The notes under the pieces: generated by a model
The model's database searches: none
What the model was told of the DNA's origin: nothing
The model's input: only the letters and a program-made list of their open reading frames with translations
Position numbers and translations under genes: made by a program
NCBI GenBank assembly: GCA_029959325.1
Contig: JASCPF010000004.1
Location: 40,537 to 104,536, forward strand
Reading direction: 5' to 3'
Source: Microbacteriaceae bacterium PS02068
GTDB lineage: Bacteria; Actinomycetota; Actinomycetes; Actinomycetales; Microbacteriaceae
DNA: 64,000 nt
Shown here: in pieces, positions 41,838 through 50,371 of the stretch
Layout of the letters: each line of letters starts with the position of its first letter
Position numbering within the stretch: position 1 is the first letter of the stretch

Positions 41838-42698
41838 TCAGGCGTCGACGCTGCCCCGCCGGCGCACCCCGTCGATCACGCGGCAGACGAGGTAGATGAA
41901 GAACGATACCGTCGTGATGTACGGACTGACCGGCAGGGTTCCCGCGATGGCGAGCAGGATGCCCCCGACGGCGGCCGTCACGCCGAAACCGGCGGCCAGC
42001 AGCGGCACCGCGAGGGGCCCGTTCGCGACGCGCATCGCTGCGGCGGCGGGCGTCACCAGCAGCGAGAGCACGAGAAGCGCCCCGATGATGTGCACCGCGA
42101 CGGCCACGATCACGCCCAGCAGCAGCATGAAGGTGAACGAGATCGCGGTCGTCGGCACGCCGCGCGCGGCCGCCGATTGCGGGTCGAGCGAATCGAACGT
42201 GAGGGGCCGCCAGATGAGCAGCAGCGCGACGAGCACGAGAGCGCCGAGCACGATCAGCACCGTCAGCTGATCGCTCTGCACCGACACGATCTGTCCGGTG
42301 AGCAGGCTGAACCGGTTCGCGCTGCGGCCGTTGTAGAGCGAGATGCAGAGGATGCCGAGGCCCAGGCCGAACGGCATGAGCACCCCAATGATCGAGTTGC
42401 GGTCGCGCGCGCGGGCGCCGAGCCATCCGATCAGCCCGGCCGCGACGAGCGAGCCGACGATCGAGCCCGTCACGACGTCGAACCCGAACAGCAGCGCGGC
42501 GGCGGCGCCGGCGAACGAGAGCTCGCTGATGCCGTGCACGGCGAAGGCCATGTCGCGCTGCATCACGAAGACGCCGATGAGCCCGCCGACGATCCCGAGC
42601 ACGGCGCCCGCCCACACCGAGTTCTGCACGAGCGCGAGGATGTCGCCGTAGCGCGAGACCCCGCCGAAGAGGGCGTCGCCGATGGTGTCCCAGCTCAC
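41838..42698 (-). CDS. znuB: Zinc/manganese ABC transporter permease (ZnuB-like)
   Basis: 286 aa ABC-3 family (PF00950) permease with eight or nine helices: MQRDMAFAVHGISELSFAGA contains the conserved HxxSHxxF-like element, and VHIIGALLVLSLLVTPAAAA is the C-terminal hallmark. The GTG start overlaps the ATP-binding gene stop by 4 nt. It forms the membrane channel for metal import with the products of the next two genes upstream. Confidence 0.92.
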   Translation of the reverse strand: MSWDTIGDALFGGVSRYGDILALVQNSVWAGAVLGIVGGLIGVFVMQRDMAFAVHGISELSFAGAAAALLFGFDVVTGSIVGSLVAAGLIGWLGARARDRNSIIGVLMPFGLGLGILCISLYNGRSANRFSLLTGQIVSVQSDQLTVLIVLGALVLVALLLIWRPLTFDSLDPQSAAARGVPTTAISFTFMLLLGVIVAVAVHIIGALLVLSLLVTPAAAAMRVANGPLAVPLLAAGFGVTAAVGGILLAIAGTLPVSPYITTVSFFIYLVCRVIDGVRRRGSVDA

Positions 42699-43537
42699 CG
42701 GGCATCCTCCTTTCCGCCGTGGTGGTGGTGCTCGGCATCCGAATCCGGCGCGCCGACGACGACGAGCCGGCCGCCGACCCGGGCGACGTGGACCGGGGTG
42801 TCGTACAGCGCGGTGAGGGTCTTCGAGGTGAGCACCTCGTCGGGGTGGCCGAGGGTGAAGCGCCCGCCCGTGAGGTACAGGATGCGGTCGACCTTCTCGA
42901 GCACCGGGTTGATGTCGTGCGTCACGAGCAGCACGCCGGCCCCGCTGCGCACGCGGTAGCGATCAATCAGGTCGATCACCTCGCGCTGGTTGGCGAGGTC
43001 GAGGCTCGTGAGGGGCTCATCGCACAGCAGCAGCCCCGGGTCGTCGGCGAGGGCCTGCCCGACGCGCAGGCGCTGCTGTTCGCCGCCCGAGAGCAGGCCC
43101 ACGGGGCGGTCGGCGAACGACCGCGCGCCGACCGCGTCGATGAGCTGCTGCACCCGCTCACGGTCGGCGCGGCGCCAGATCGGCAGCCCGAACCGGTGCC
43201 CGTCGATGCCGAGTCGGACGAGGTCGCGGCCGCGCATGGCCGTCTGCCGCGGCAGCGGGCGCTGCTGCGGGATGTAGCCGATGCGCCGGTTGCCGGCGCG
43301 GCGCCATGGTTGCTGAGCCTGTCGACGCACGCCGAAGGTCTCGACCGTGCCGGCGGTCAGACGCTCGAGCCCGAGCACCGCGCGCAGCAGGGTGGTCTTC
43401 CCCGCGCCGCTCGGGCCGAGCACGGCCACGAGCTCGCCGGGCTGCACCTCGAGATCGAGGCCGCGCCACAGCTCATGGCCGCCGCGCGCGAGCGCGCCGG
43501 CCGTGATGCGCAACGGTGGCGGGGGCGTCGGAGTCAC
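42695..43537 (-). CDS. znuC: Zinc/manganese ABC transporter ATP-binding protein (ZnuC-like)
   Basis: 280 aa. Walker A GPSGAGKTT, Q-loop IGYIPQQRPL, signature LSGGEQQRLRVGQAL, Walker B LLLCDEPLTSLD and H-loop VLLVTHDIN. The C-terminus has a His cluster (DAEHHHHGG) that may bind metal. The GTG start overlaps the znuA stop. Residues FGVRRQAQQPW correspond to a copy of the dispersed repeat (43308-43328) in a variable surface loop. Confidence 0.92.
   Translation of the reverse strand: MTPTPPPPLRITAGALARGGHELWRGLDLEVQPGELVAVLGPSGAGKTTLLRAVLGLERLTAGTVETFGVRRQAQQPWRRAGNRRIGYIPQQRPLPRQTAMRGRDLVRLGIDGHRFGLPIWRRADRERVQQLIDAVGARSFADRPVGLLSGGEQQRLRVGQALADDPGLLLCDEPLTSLDLANQREVIDLIDRYRVRSGAGVLLVTHDINPVLEKVDRILYLTGGRFTLGHPDEVLTSKTLTALYDTPVHVARVGGRLVVVGAPDSDAEHHHHGGKEDAR
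43308..43328 (-). repeat. Dispersed ~23-bp repeat inside znuC
   Basis: Plus-strand GGTTGCTGAGCCTGTCGACG, coding RRQAQQP on the gene's strand. Half of the palindrome (GGTT.CTGAGCCTGTCGA) is well kept. Same family as 26764, 40738 and 50342. Confidence 0.55.
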
Positions 43538-44466
43538 GAACCCAACGCGGTCTTGATCTGAGTGGCCATGTCGGTCATCCACGATACGTAGGTTTTGCCA
43601 TCGGGAAGAAGCTCGGATGCCTTGATGACCGGCACGCTCGCCTCGGCCGCCTTCTTCTCGACCTGCGTCGTCTCGGCGCCACCGGCCTGCGCGTTGACGA
43701 ACACGATCTTCACCGAGCCGCTGCCGATCAGGGTGAGCGCCTCGAGGAGGGTGGCGGGCGGGACGTCCTGGCCTTCCTCGACGGCTTCGCTGAAGGCATC
43801 CGGGGTCACGCTCTCGAGCCCCGCAGCCTCGGCGAGGTACAGGGGAACCGGCTCGGTGACGAAGATCTGCTCGCCGGTGTGGCTCTTCGCGACGTCGTCG
43901 AGGATCGGCGTGACCTGCGCGTCGATGTCGGCGCGGAACGCCTTGGCGTTCGCGGTGAACGTGCTCGCGTCGGCCGGGTCGAGCTTTCCGAGGTGCGCGG
44001 CGATCTCGTCCGCGACGGCCGCGATGGTCTGCGGGTCGTAGAAGACGTGCTCGTTGAAGCCCTCGACGGGCGCCGACGGGTCGTCGCCCTTCCACTCGGG
44101 CGAGAGCGTCACGGCGCTGATCAGGGGCGCGTCTGAGCCCGCGGCGTCCCTCAGCGACGCCATGAACGGGTCGTAGCCGCCGCCGTTCTCGATGAGCAGC
44201 TGCGCCTCTTTGATGTCGAGCTGGTCGACGGCCGTCGCCTCGAACTCGTGCGGATCCTTGCTCTCGTCGGCGATCAGCGACGTGACCTCGACGTGGTCGC
44301 CGCCGACCGTCTTCACGATGTCGCCGTACACGTTGGTCGAGGCGACGACCGCGATGGTGCCGTCGGCCGCTGTGCTTCCCCCGGGTGCGGAGGTGCCGGC
44401 GCAGCCGGCGAGGATGACGGCGGATGCCGCGAGCAGTACGGATGCGGCGGGGATCGATCTCTTCAT
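43534..44466 (-). CDS. znuA: Zinc/manganese ABC transporter substrate-binding lipoprotein (ZnuA-like)
   Basis: 310 aa cluster A-I binding protein with lipoprotein signal ending LAGC (Cys22). Metal ligands are expected at DPHEFEATA (His), NEHVFYDPQTI (His) and a late acidic residue in the C-lobe; IFVTEPVPLYLAEAAGL replaces the usual third-His motif. A long linker helix, typical of the family, lies in the middle. There is no His-rich loop. First gene of the zinc operon, just after the Zur-like box. Confidence 0.9.
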   Translation of the reverse strand: MKRSIPAASVLLAASAVILAGCAGTSAPGGSTAADGTIAVVASTNVYGDIVKTVGGDHVEVTSLIADESKDPHEFEATAVDQLDIKEAQLLIENGGGYDPFMASLRDAAGSDAPLISAVTLSPEWKGDDPSAPVEGFNEHVFYDPQTIAAVADEIAAHLGKLDPADASTFTANAKAFRADIDAQVTPILDDVAKSHTGEQIFVTEPVPLYLAEAAGLESVTPDAFSEAVEEGQDVPPATLLEALTLIGSGSVKIVFVNAQAGGAETTQVEKKAAEASVPVIKASELLPDGKTYVSWMTDMATQIKTALGS

Positions 44467-44485
44467 ATCCCCAGCGTAAGGCTAT

Positions 44486-44500
44486 TGATAATCGTTCTCA
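44486..44500 (-). promoter_or_regulatory. Zur/Fur-type operator upstream of znuA
   Basis: TGAGAACGATTATCA on the transcribed strand is a 7-1-7 near-palindrome of the Zur/Fur type. TAGCCT (plus 44479-44484) just downstream is a probable -10, with the start codon six or so bases after the predicted start site. Repression by zinc-loaded Zur would block the promoter. Confidence 0.75.
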
Positions 44501-44705
44501 AATCGGCACACGGCTGTCGGCGACGCGCGGACGGTGCCTGCGCGCTGAGGTTCGGATGGCCGAAATGCTGACAATCGGAGCGTTCGGCTTGGCGCAGAGG
44601 CATCCGACCCGTGAGGCTGTCTGAGGCCCTCGGGATGGATCGTGGTCCGACGGCGATGGCGCTGCTCGTGCGGCCGCGTCCCCGCCCTCGCCTCCGGAGC
44701 CTCGC

Positions 44706-45290
44706 ATGTCACCCTGGACCCTCTTCCTTCTCGCCCTCGGCGTCTCGGCCGATGCCTTCGCCGTCGCCCTCGGCAAGGGGCTGCAGCTGCGCGCCCACGT
44801 GCTGCGCACCGCGCTCGTCTTCGCCACCGCGTTCGGTCTCGCGCAGGCGATCATGCCCCTGCTCGGATACCTGCTCGGCTCGACCTTCGCCGAGGCGATC
44901 GCCCCGTTCGACCACTGGATCTCGTTCGGCCTGCTCGCCCTCGTCGGCGGAAAGATGCTGTGGGAGGCGCTCACGCCCGACGCACCCGTCGACGCGGATC
45001 ACCCCGCCCACGTGCACGACACCGAGGCGTTTCGCGCGCGCGAGGTGGTGCTGCTCGCGGTAGCGACCAGCATCGACGCGCTCGCGGTGGGCGTCTCGTT
45101 CGCGTTCCTCGACGTGAACGTGTGGGTCGCCATCGCGGCGATCGGGTTCGTGACGTTCGCGCTGTCGTTCGCGGCCGTCTTCGTCGGATTCCGCCTGGGC
45201 ACGCGTTTCCGCCGCCCCGCCGAGATCCTCGGCGGCCTCGTGCTGATCGGCATCGGCGTGCAGATCCTCGTCGAGCACCTCACCGCCTGA
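44706..45290 (+). CDS. mntP: Manganese efflux pump MntP
   Basis: 194 aa with six membrane helices and the two MntP repeats: LLALGVSADAFAVALGKGLQ in TM1 and VATSIDALAVGVSFAFL in TM4, each with the conserved Asp. It exports Mn2+ from the cytoplasm. It diverges from znuA across 239 nt, so zinc import and manganese export genes are neighbours. I looked for a yybP-ykoY manganese riboswitch in the upstream gap and did not find its consensus. Confidence 0.93.
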   Translation: MSPWTLFLLALGVSADAFAVALGKGLQLRAHVLRTALVFATAFGLAQAIMPLLGYLLGSTFAEAIAPFDHWISFGLLALVGGKMLWEALTPDAPVDADHPAHVHDTEAFRAREVVLLAVATSIDALAVGVSFAFLDVNVWVAIAAIGFVTFALSFAAVFVGFRLGTRFRRPAEILGGLVLIGIGVQILVEHLTA

Positions 45291-45382
45291 CGCGGCGCGC
45301 CTGACGAGATGGTCCCTGCGACGGACCGGGATACCTCCGGAGGCGGATGACCCCGCACGCCCCGGCGCGGTGGGATGGAGGC

Positions 45383-46168
45383 ATGTCCGCATCCGTTCCT
45401 CCTGTCCTCACCGCGTCCGGCCTCGTCAAGCAGTACGGTGAGCTGCGTGCGCTCGATGACGTCTCGCTGACCATCCGCGCCGGCGAATCCGTCGCCGTCA
45501 TGGGCGCGTCGGGTTCGGGCAAGACGACCCTGCTGCACGTGCTGGCGGCGATCATCGCGCCCGACTCCGGCTCGGTGCTGCTGAGCGCGCCCGGCGCGCA
45601 GCCGCGCGAGCTCGTCGGGCTCGACGAGGGCGCCCGCGCGACCATCCGCCGCACGGCGCTGGGGTTCGTGTTCCAAGAGCACCTTCTGCTGCCCGAGCTG
45701 ACCGCGGTCGAGAACGCCGCCCTGCCGCTGCTGCTGCAGGGACAGGGCAGGCAGGATGCCGAGCGGCACGCCGCGGCGTGGCTCGCGACCCTCGGCCTCG
45801 CCGGGCTCGAGCAGCGCCGCATCGGCCAGCTCTCGGGCGGGCAGGCGCAGCGCGTCGCCATCGCCCGCGCCCAAGTGACCGGCGCGCCGGTGGTGTTCGC
45901 CGACGAGCCCACGGGCGCCCTCGACTCTGCGACGTCGTCGGACGTGCTCGGCGCCCTGCTGGACGCGACGACGGGCCAGGGCCGCACGCTGGTGATGGTG
46001 ACGCACGATGCCGAGGTCGCCCGCCGCTGCTCGCGCATCGTGCGCCTGCGCGACGGCCGGATCGTCGACGACTCGGCGGCGGCCTCGGTCTCTCCGGGTG
46101 CCGCCGCGGCGACCACGGCGACCACGGCCGCGACCGGCACGTCCGGAGCCACGGAGGCCGTGCGATGA
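45383..46168 (+). CDS. ABC transporter ATP-binding protein (MacB/LolD type)
   Basis: 261 aa. Walker A GASGSGKTT, Q-loop FVFQEHLLLPELTAVENAAL, signature LSGGQAQRVAIARAQ, Walker B VVFADEPTGALDS and H-loop LVMVTHDAEVA. It pairs with the FtsX-like permease encoded next (ATGA overlap). The ATG at 45383 follows GGAGGC. The C-terminal tail is Ala/Thr-rich and dispensable-looking. Such pairs export lipids, peptides or drugs; no two-component system is adjacent. Confidence 0.9.
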   Translation: MSASVPPVLTASGLVKQYGELRALDDVSLTIRAGESVAVMGASGSGKTTLLHVLAAIIAPDSGSVLLSAPGAQPRELVGLDEGARATIRRTALGFVFQEHLLLPELTAVENAALPLLLQGQGRQDAERHAAAWLATLGLAGLEQRRIGQLSGGQAQRVAIARAQVTGAPVVFADEPTGALDSATSSDVLGALLDATTGQGRTLVMVTHDAEVARRCSRIVRLRDGRIVDDSAAASVSPGAAAATTATTAATGTSGATEAVR

Positions 46169-47493
46169 GCGCCGTGCTCCCCCTCGCGCGGATGCTCTCG
46201 CGCCCGAGCCGGCAGGGTCGTGCCGCGATCGTCCTGCCCGTCGTCGCGTTCGCCGTGACGACGGCGCTGCTGCTCGTGGTCACCGGTGGCGCGCGCATGT
46301 TCCTCGTCGACCCCCGCGCAGAGACCGCCGGCGGGGTTTACGGCACCCTCGCCGTGCTGGCGCTGGTGCTGCTCGCGGTGCCCCTCGCGACCCTCGGCGC
46401 CGCTGCCGCGCGCCTGTCGAGCCGCCGCCGCAACGACCGCCTCGCGACCCTGCGGCTGCTGGGCGCGAGCACGCGCGAGATCTGGTCGCTCACGGTGCTC
46501 GAACCCACCGCGACGGCCGCCGCCGGCGCCCTCTGCGGCACGGTGCTGTACCTCGCGCTGTTGCCGGCGGTCGGGCTGCTGCCCTTCTTCGGCGGACCGG
46601 TCGGCGTCGCCGCCGTCGCGGTCGACCCGGCGCTCGGCGCCGCCGTCATGATCGCCGTCGTGGCCGTCGCCGCGGTGAGCGCCGCCGCGGGCCTTCGCCG
46701 CGTGACCGTGACACCGCTCGGGGTGCGCACGCGCAGCGCCGCGCCGCCGAAGCGTCTCGTGGCACTGATCGTCGGTGGCATCCTGATCGCCGCGTTCGCG
46801 TTCCTGGTCTCTGGCGCCACCACCGTCGGCGAGCTGTTCGGCGGGCCCGCGGCGCTGTTCCTGCTCGTCAGTGTGTTCGCGGGCGGCCTCGCTCTGCTGA
46901 ACCTCATCGGCGCTCCGATCGTCGCCGCCCGTGGCCGGGCGATGGCGAAGCGTGCGGATTCGGCGGCACGGCTCATCGCGGGTCGCGAACTCGCGGCGCA
47001 CGCCGGCCCGGCGTGGCGACGGGTGTCGGGCATGGCGCTCGTGTCGTTCATCGCCGTCGTCGCCGGCTGCGGCCTGGCGCTCGTCGACCTCGTCGGAAAC
47101 GCCGATCCGATGCTGATCGACATCCGCACCGGCGTGCTCGCGACCCTCGGGATCGCGTTCGTCCTGCTCGCTTGCGCGGTCGGGGTGACGCAGGCCGCGG
47201 CTGCGCTCGAGGATCGCGACCTCATCGTGGGGCTCGACCGGCTGGGCATCCCGGACGCAGAGCTCCGGCGCGCACGTCGGCTGACGGTCATGGTGCCGCT
47301 GCGGTGGGCCGCGATCGGCGGAGCCGCGGTCGCCGCCGTGCTGTCGTTCCCCATCGTGGGCGCGGCGCTGTTCGTCGCCCCGCTGTCGGTCGCGACCATC
47401 GTGGGCACGTTCGCCGCGGGCTTCGCCCTCGTCGCCCTGGCCCTGGCATCCACGCGCCCGATCGTCACCGGCATCCGCCGCGGCACCGTCTGA
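46165..47493 (+). CDS. FtsX-like ABC transporter permease
   Basis: 442 aa with about ten hydrophobic segments in two FtsX-like halves: LSSRRRNDRLATLRLLGAST followed by EIWSLTVLEPTATAAAGALC in the first, and LERxGI-type DLIVGLDRLGIPDAELRRAR near the C-terminus in the second. It forms the membrane part of the exporter with the preceding ATPase. The extracytoplasmic domains are short, unlike MacB. Confidence 0.85.
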   Translation: MSAVLPLARMLSRPSRQGRAAIVLPVVAFAVTTALLLVVTGGARMFLVDPRAETAGGVYGTLAVLALVLLAVPLATLGAAAARLSSRRRNDRLATLRLLGASTREIWSLTVLEPTATAAAGALCGTVLYLALLPAVGLLPFFGGPVGVAAVAVDPALGAAVMIAVVAVAAVSAAAGLRRVTVTPLGVRTRSAAPPKRLVALIVGGILIAAFAFLVSGATTVGELFGGPAALFLLVSVFAGGLALLNLIGAPIVAARGRAMAKRADSAARLIAGRELAAHAGPAWRRVSGMALVSFIAVVAGCGLALVDLVGNADPMLIDIRTGVLATLGIAFVLLACAVGVTQAAAALEDRDLIVGLDRLGIPDAELRRARRLTVMVPLRWAAIGGAAVAAVLSFPIVGAALFVAPLSVATIVGTFAAGFALVALALASTRPIVTGIRRGTV

Positions 47494-47532
47494 CGGGGCT
47501 CAGCTCGTCCCATCCGGTCGGCCGAGGTCTGA

Positions 47533-47697
47533 TCATTCGACGTCGGACACGTCACGATTTGGGAAGGTGACCAGCCGATCGATGACGGTGTCGAGCTGGT
47601 TCAGGAAGCGATGCTCCAGTTCCTCGTCGAGAGCGCGGTAGTGGTCGCGGGCCTGAGCCAAATCGCTGACGGCCAGTTCGGTGAGACGAACGGTCAC
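47533..47697 (-). pseudogene. Truncated RelE/ParE-type toxin
   Basis: 54 aa: VTVRLTELAVSDLAQARDHY, then RALDEELEHRFLNQLDTVID and RLVTFPN match the N-terminal half of ParE/RelE toxins, but the sequence ends in NRDVSDVE and a stop. The last ~40 residues, including the strand pair with the conserved R and Y, are missing, so the toxin is probably inactive. The GTG start overlaps the antitoxin stop (GTGA), the usual arrangement. Confidence 0.7.
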
Positions 47698-47948
47698 TGC
47701 GCGGCGCGCAATTGAGCGCGGACGTCGTCCCAATCGCGGATCCGCTCAGCGGTCTGCGCATCCTCGTCCAGCGCAGCGGTGAGGAGCCGCCGCTCTTCGC
47801 CGGTGGGCACGTAGACGGGCTCACCGAAATGCGTCCGCAGCGCCTCCTGGATCACTTCCGACCGGGTGCGGTGCTCGACCGCACGAGCGCGCTCCACTAT
47901 CTCGAAGAGCTCCTCCGGCAGAGTGACTGCCACCTTGCGAACGGCCAT
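47694..47948 (-). CDS. Ribbon-helix-helix antitoxin
   Basis: 84 aa. RKVAVTLPEELFEIVERARA followed by HRTRSEVIQEALRTHF is a CopG/ParD-type ribbon-helix-helix fold that binds the operon's own promoter; the acidic C-terminus (EDAQTAERIRDWDDVRAQL) would wrap the toxin. The ATG at 47948 has GGAGGGG upstream. Its toxin partner is truncated, so this may survive as a solitary regulator. Confidence 0.82.
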   Translation of the reverse strand: MAVRKVAVTLPEELFEIVERARAVEHRTRSEVIQEALRTHFGEPVYVPTGEERRLLTAALDEDAQTAERIRDWDDVRAQLRAAQ

Positions 47949-47999
47949 TGCCCCTCCGACCTGACGCGGGTGTGACAAGATCACACCCGCTCGATCACG

Positions 48000-49352
48000 T
48001 CAGTCCAGCAGCAGCGCGGGCTCTTCCAGAATGGATGCCACGTCGGCGATGAACCGGCTCACGCCGTCGCCGTCGATGACGCGGTGATCGAACGAGCCCG
48101 ACACCGTCGTGACGAAGCGCGGGCGCACCTCGCCGTCGACGACCCACGGCTTCTGGCGGATGGTGCCCATCGCCACGATCGCCGACTCGCCCGGATTGAT
48201 GATCGGGGTGCCGGCATCCATCCCGAACACGCCGATGTTCGTGATCGTGATCGTGCCGCCGTGCTGGTCGGCGGGGGTCGTCTTGCCCTCGCGCGCGGTG
48301 AGGGTCAGCTTCTCGAGCGCCGACGCGAGCCCGCGCATGTTGAGGTCTTGCGCGTCCTTGATGTTCGGCACGAGCAGCCCGCGGGGCGTGGCCGCGGCGA
48401 TGCCCAGGTTGACGTAGTTGCGCACGGCGATCTCGGCACTGCCGTCGGGCTTGTCGATCCAGGCCCCGTTGACCATGGGCGTGCGCCGCGCCGCCCAGAT
48501 GACGGCGCGCGCGACGATCAGCAGGGGCGAGACCTTCACGTCGGCGAAGTCGGGCGAGGCCTTCAGCCGCTTGACGAGTTCCATCGTGCGCGTGGCATCC
48601 ACATCAGTCCACACCGACACGTGCGGCGCGGTGTACGCCGAGCGCACCATCGCCGACGACGTGGCCTTGCGCACGCCCTTGACGGGGATCGTCTCTTCGC
48701 GACCGTCGGTCGAGTGGGTCGGAGCCGGAGCGGCCGCGGGCGCGGGGGCCGTCACGGGGATGGTCTGCTCACGCTCGGCGGGGGCGGCGGGCGTCGCGAG
48801 GTTGCGGAACACGCTCGCCTGCTGCGCGTGGGCGACCACATCGTCGCGGGTGACCTCGCCGGCCGGGCCGCTCGGGCTGACCTGCGTGAGGTCGACGCCC
48901 AGGTCGCGCGCGAGCTTTCGCACCGGCGGCTTCGCGACGACGCCGACGGATGCCTTGACCGCCTCGGTCCGCTCGGCGGGGCGCTTGCGGCGCGAGCTCA
49001 CCTGACCGCCCGTGCCGTAGCCGACGAGCACCGCGCCCGCGGGTTCGTCGTCGACCGGCGCCGGGGGTTCGCCGTGGGCGGAATGGCCCGACGAGGCATC
49101 CGGTTCGGCGACCGCGCCCGCGATCGTGATGATCGCGGCGCCGACCGTCACGGTCTCGCCCTCGGGGGCGAGCAGCTCGCCGACCGTCCCCGCGAAGGGC
49201 GACGGCAGCTCGACGAGCGACTTCGCGGTCTCGATCTCGACGAGCACGTCGTTGACGGCGACCTCGTCGCCCGGCGCGACGCGCCACTGCACGATCTCGG
49301 CCTCGGTGAGGCCTTCGCCGACGTCCGGCAGGTGGAAGGTCTGCGTGCTCAT
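48000..49352 (-). CDS. Dihydrolipoamide acyltransferase E2 of a 2-oxoacid dehydrogenase (BkdC-like)
   Basis: 450 aa. An N-terminal lipoyl domain has [16 protein letters not shown] with lipoylated Lys44. A linker leads to the peripheral subunit-binding domain ([20 protein letters not shown], then [11 protein letters not shown]). The catalytic domain ends [12 protein letters not shown] with His/Asp of the acyltransferase site. It transfers the acyl group from E1 to CoA. Encoded with split E1alpha/E1beta; E3 is not in the window. In actinobacteria pyruvate dehydrogenase usually has a one-chain E1, so branched-chain oxoacids are the likely substrates. Confidence 0.92.
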   Translation of the reverse strand: MSTQTFHLPDVGEGLTEAEIVQWRVAPGDEVAVNDVLVEIETAKSLVELPSPFAGTVGELLAPEGETVTVGAAIITIAGAVAEPDASSGHSAHGEPPAPVDDEPAGAVLVGYGTGGQVSSRRKRPAERTEAVKASVGVVAKPPVRKLARDLGVDLTQVSPSGPAGEVTRDDVVAHAQQASVFRNLATPAAPAEREQTIPVTAPAPAAAPAPTHSTDGREETIPVKGVRKATSSAMVRSAYTAPHVSVWTDVDATRTMELVKRLKASPDFADVKVSPLLIVARAVIWAARRTPMVNGAWIDKPDGSAEIAVRNYVNLGIAAATPRGLLVPNIKDAQDLNMRGLASALEKLTLTAREGKTTPADQHGGTITITNIGVFGMDAGTPIINPGESAIVAMGTIRQKPWVVDGEVRPRFVTTVSGSFDHRVIDGDGVSRFIADVASILEEPALLLD

Positions 49353-49375
49353 AAGCGGCTCCGATCGGGAGGAGA

Positions 49376-50371
49376 TCAGTAGGCGAGGGCGCGGTCGACG
49401 GCCTCGAGGATGCGGTCGGCGTCGGGCAGGAACGTGCCCTCGAGCTTCGCCGGGGGGAACGGGGCGTCGAAGCCCGACACCCGCAGCACGGGCGACTCGA
49501 GGGCGAAGAACGCGCGCTCCATGACGGTCGCGGCGATCTCGGAGCCGACCGACACGTTGCCGGGCGCCTCCTGCGCGTAGACCATGCGGCCCGTGCGGCG
49601 CACCGAGTCGAGGATGGGGCCGTAGTCGATCGGCGACAGCGACCGTACGTCGACGACCTCGCACGACGTGCCCTCGCTCTCGGCGAGCGCCGCCGCCTGC
49701 AGCAGCGTCGTGACCATCGCCCCGTGGCCGACGAGGGTCACGTCGGTGCCGCGGCGGACGACCCGCGACGCGTGCAGCGGCAGCGCGCGCTCGGCGGTGT
49801 CGACCTCGCCCTTCATCCAGTACTTGGCCTTGGGCTCGAGGAAGATCACGGGGTCGGGCGAGCGAATAGCATCCTGGATCATCCAGTACGCGTCGTTCGG
49901 GGTCGACGGGCTCACGACGCGCAGGCCCGGGGTGTGCGCGAAATAGGCCTCGGGGCTCTCCTGGTGGTGCTCGACGGCTCCGATGTGTCCGCCGTAGGGG
50001 ATGCGGATGACGACGGGCATCGTGATCGCGCCCTCGTGGCGGTTCGTCAGCTTCGCGAGCTGCGTCGTGATCTGGTCGAACGCGGGGAAGACGAACCCGT
50101 CGAACTGGATCTCAATGACGGGGCGGAACCCCGCCATCGCGAGCCCGATCGCGGTGCCGACGATGCCCGATTCGGCCAGCGGCGTGTCGAGCACCCGGCG
50201 ATCGCCGAACTCGGCCAGCAGCCCCTCGGTCACGCGGAAGACACCGCCGAGCTTGCCGATGTCCTCGCCCATGAGCAACACGTGGTCATCGGCCGTCATC
50301 GCGGCGCGGAGGCCCGCAGACAGCGCTTTCGCGAACGCCATGGTTCCTGAGCTTGTCGAAGGATCGGTCAC
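49376..50371 (-). CDS. 2-oxoacid dehydrogenase E1 component, beta subunit (BkdB-like)
   Basis: 331 aa. [20 protein letters not shown], then [37 protein letters not shown] and the transketolase C-terminal half with [20 protein letters not shown]. It forms the heterotetramer with E1alpha. The GTG at 50371 overlaps the E1alpha stop (GTGA); the first codons (TDPSTSSGT) are a dispersed repeat, and conserved sequence begins at the ATG at 50342, so either start is possible. Confidence 0.92.
   Translation of the reverse strand: MTDPSTSSGTMAFAKALSAGLRAAMTADDHVLLMGEDIGKLGGVFRVTEGLLAEFGDRRVLDTPLAESGIVGTAIGLAMAGFRPVIEIQFDGFVFPAFDQITTQLAKLTNRHEGAITMPVVIRIPYGGHIGAVEHHQESPEAYFAHTPGLRVVSPSTPNDAYWMIQDAIRSPDPVIFLEPKAKYWMKGEVDTAERALPLHASRVVRRGTDVTLVGHGAMVTTLLQAAALAESEGTSCEVVDVRSLSPIDYGPILDSVRRTGRMVYAQEAPGNVSVGSEIAATVMERAFFALESPVLRVSGFDAPFPPAKLEGTFLPDADRILEAVDRALAY
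50342..50364 (-). repeat. Dispersed ~23-bp repeat at the start of the E1-beta gene
   Basis: Plus-strand GGTTCCTGAGCTTGTCGAAG continuing GAT, the best-kept copy in the window. On the coding strand it yields DPSTSSGT, lying between the overlapping GTG and the internal ATG. Its coding-strand end touches the ATG at 50342. Confidence 0.7.

Noticed and set aside
44501..44705. Possible yybP-ykoY manganese riboswitch before mntP
   Set aside because: I could not find the conserved GGGGAGUAG-like core or paired GACCG elements in the gap.
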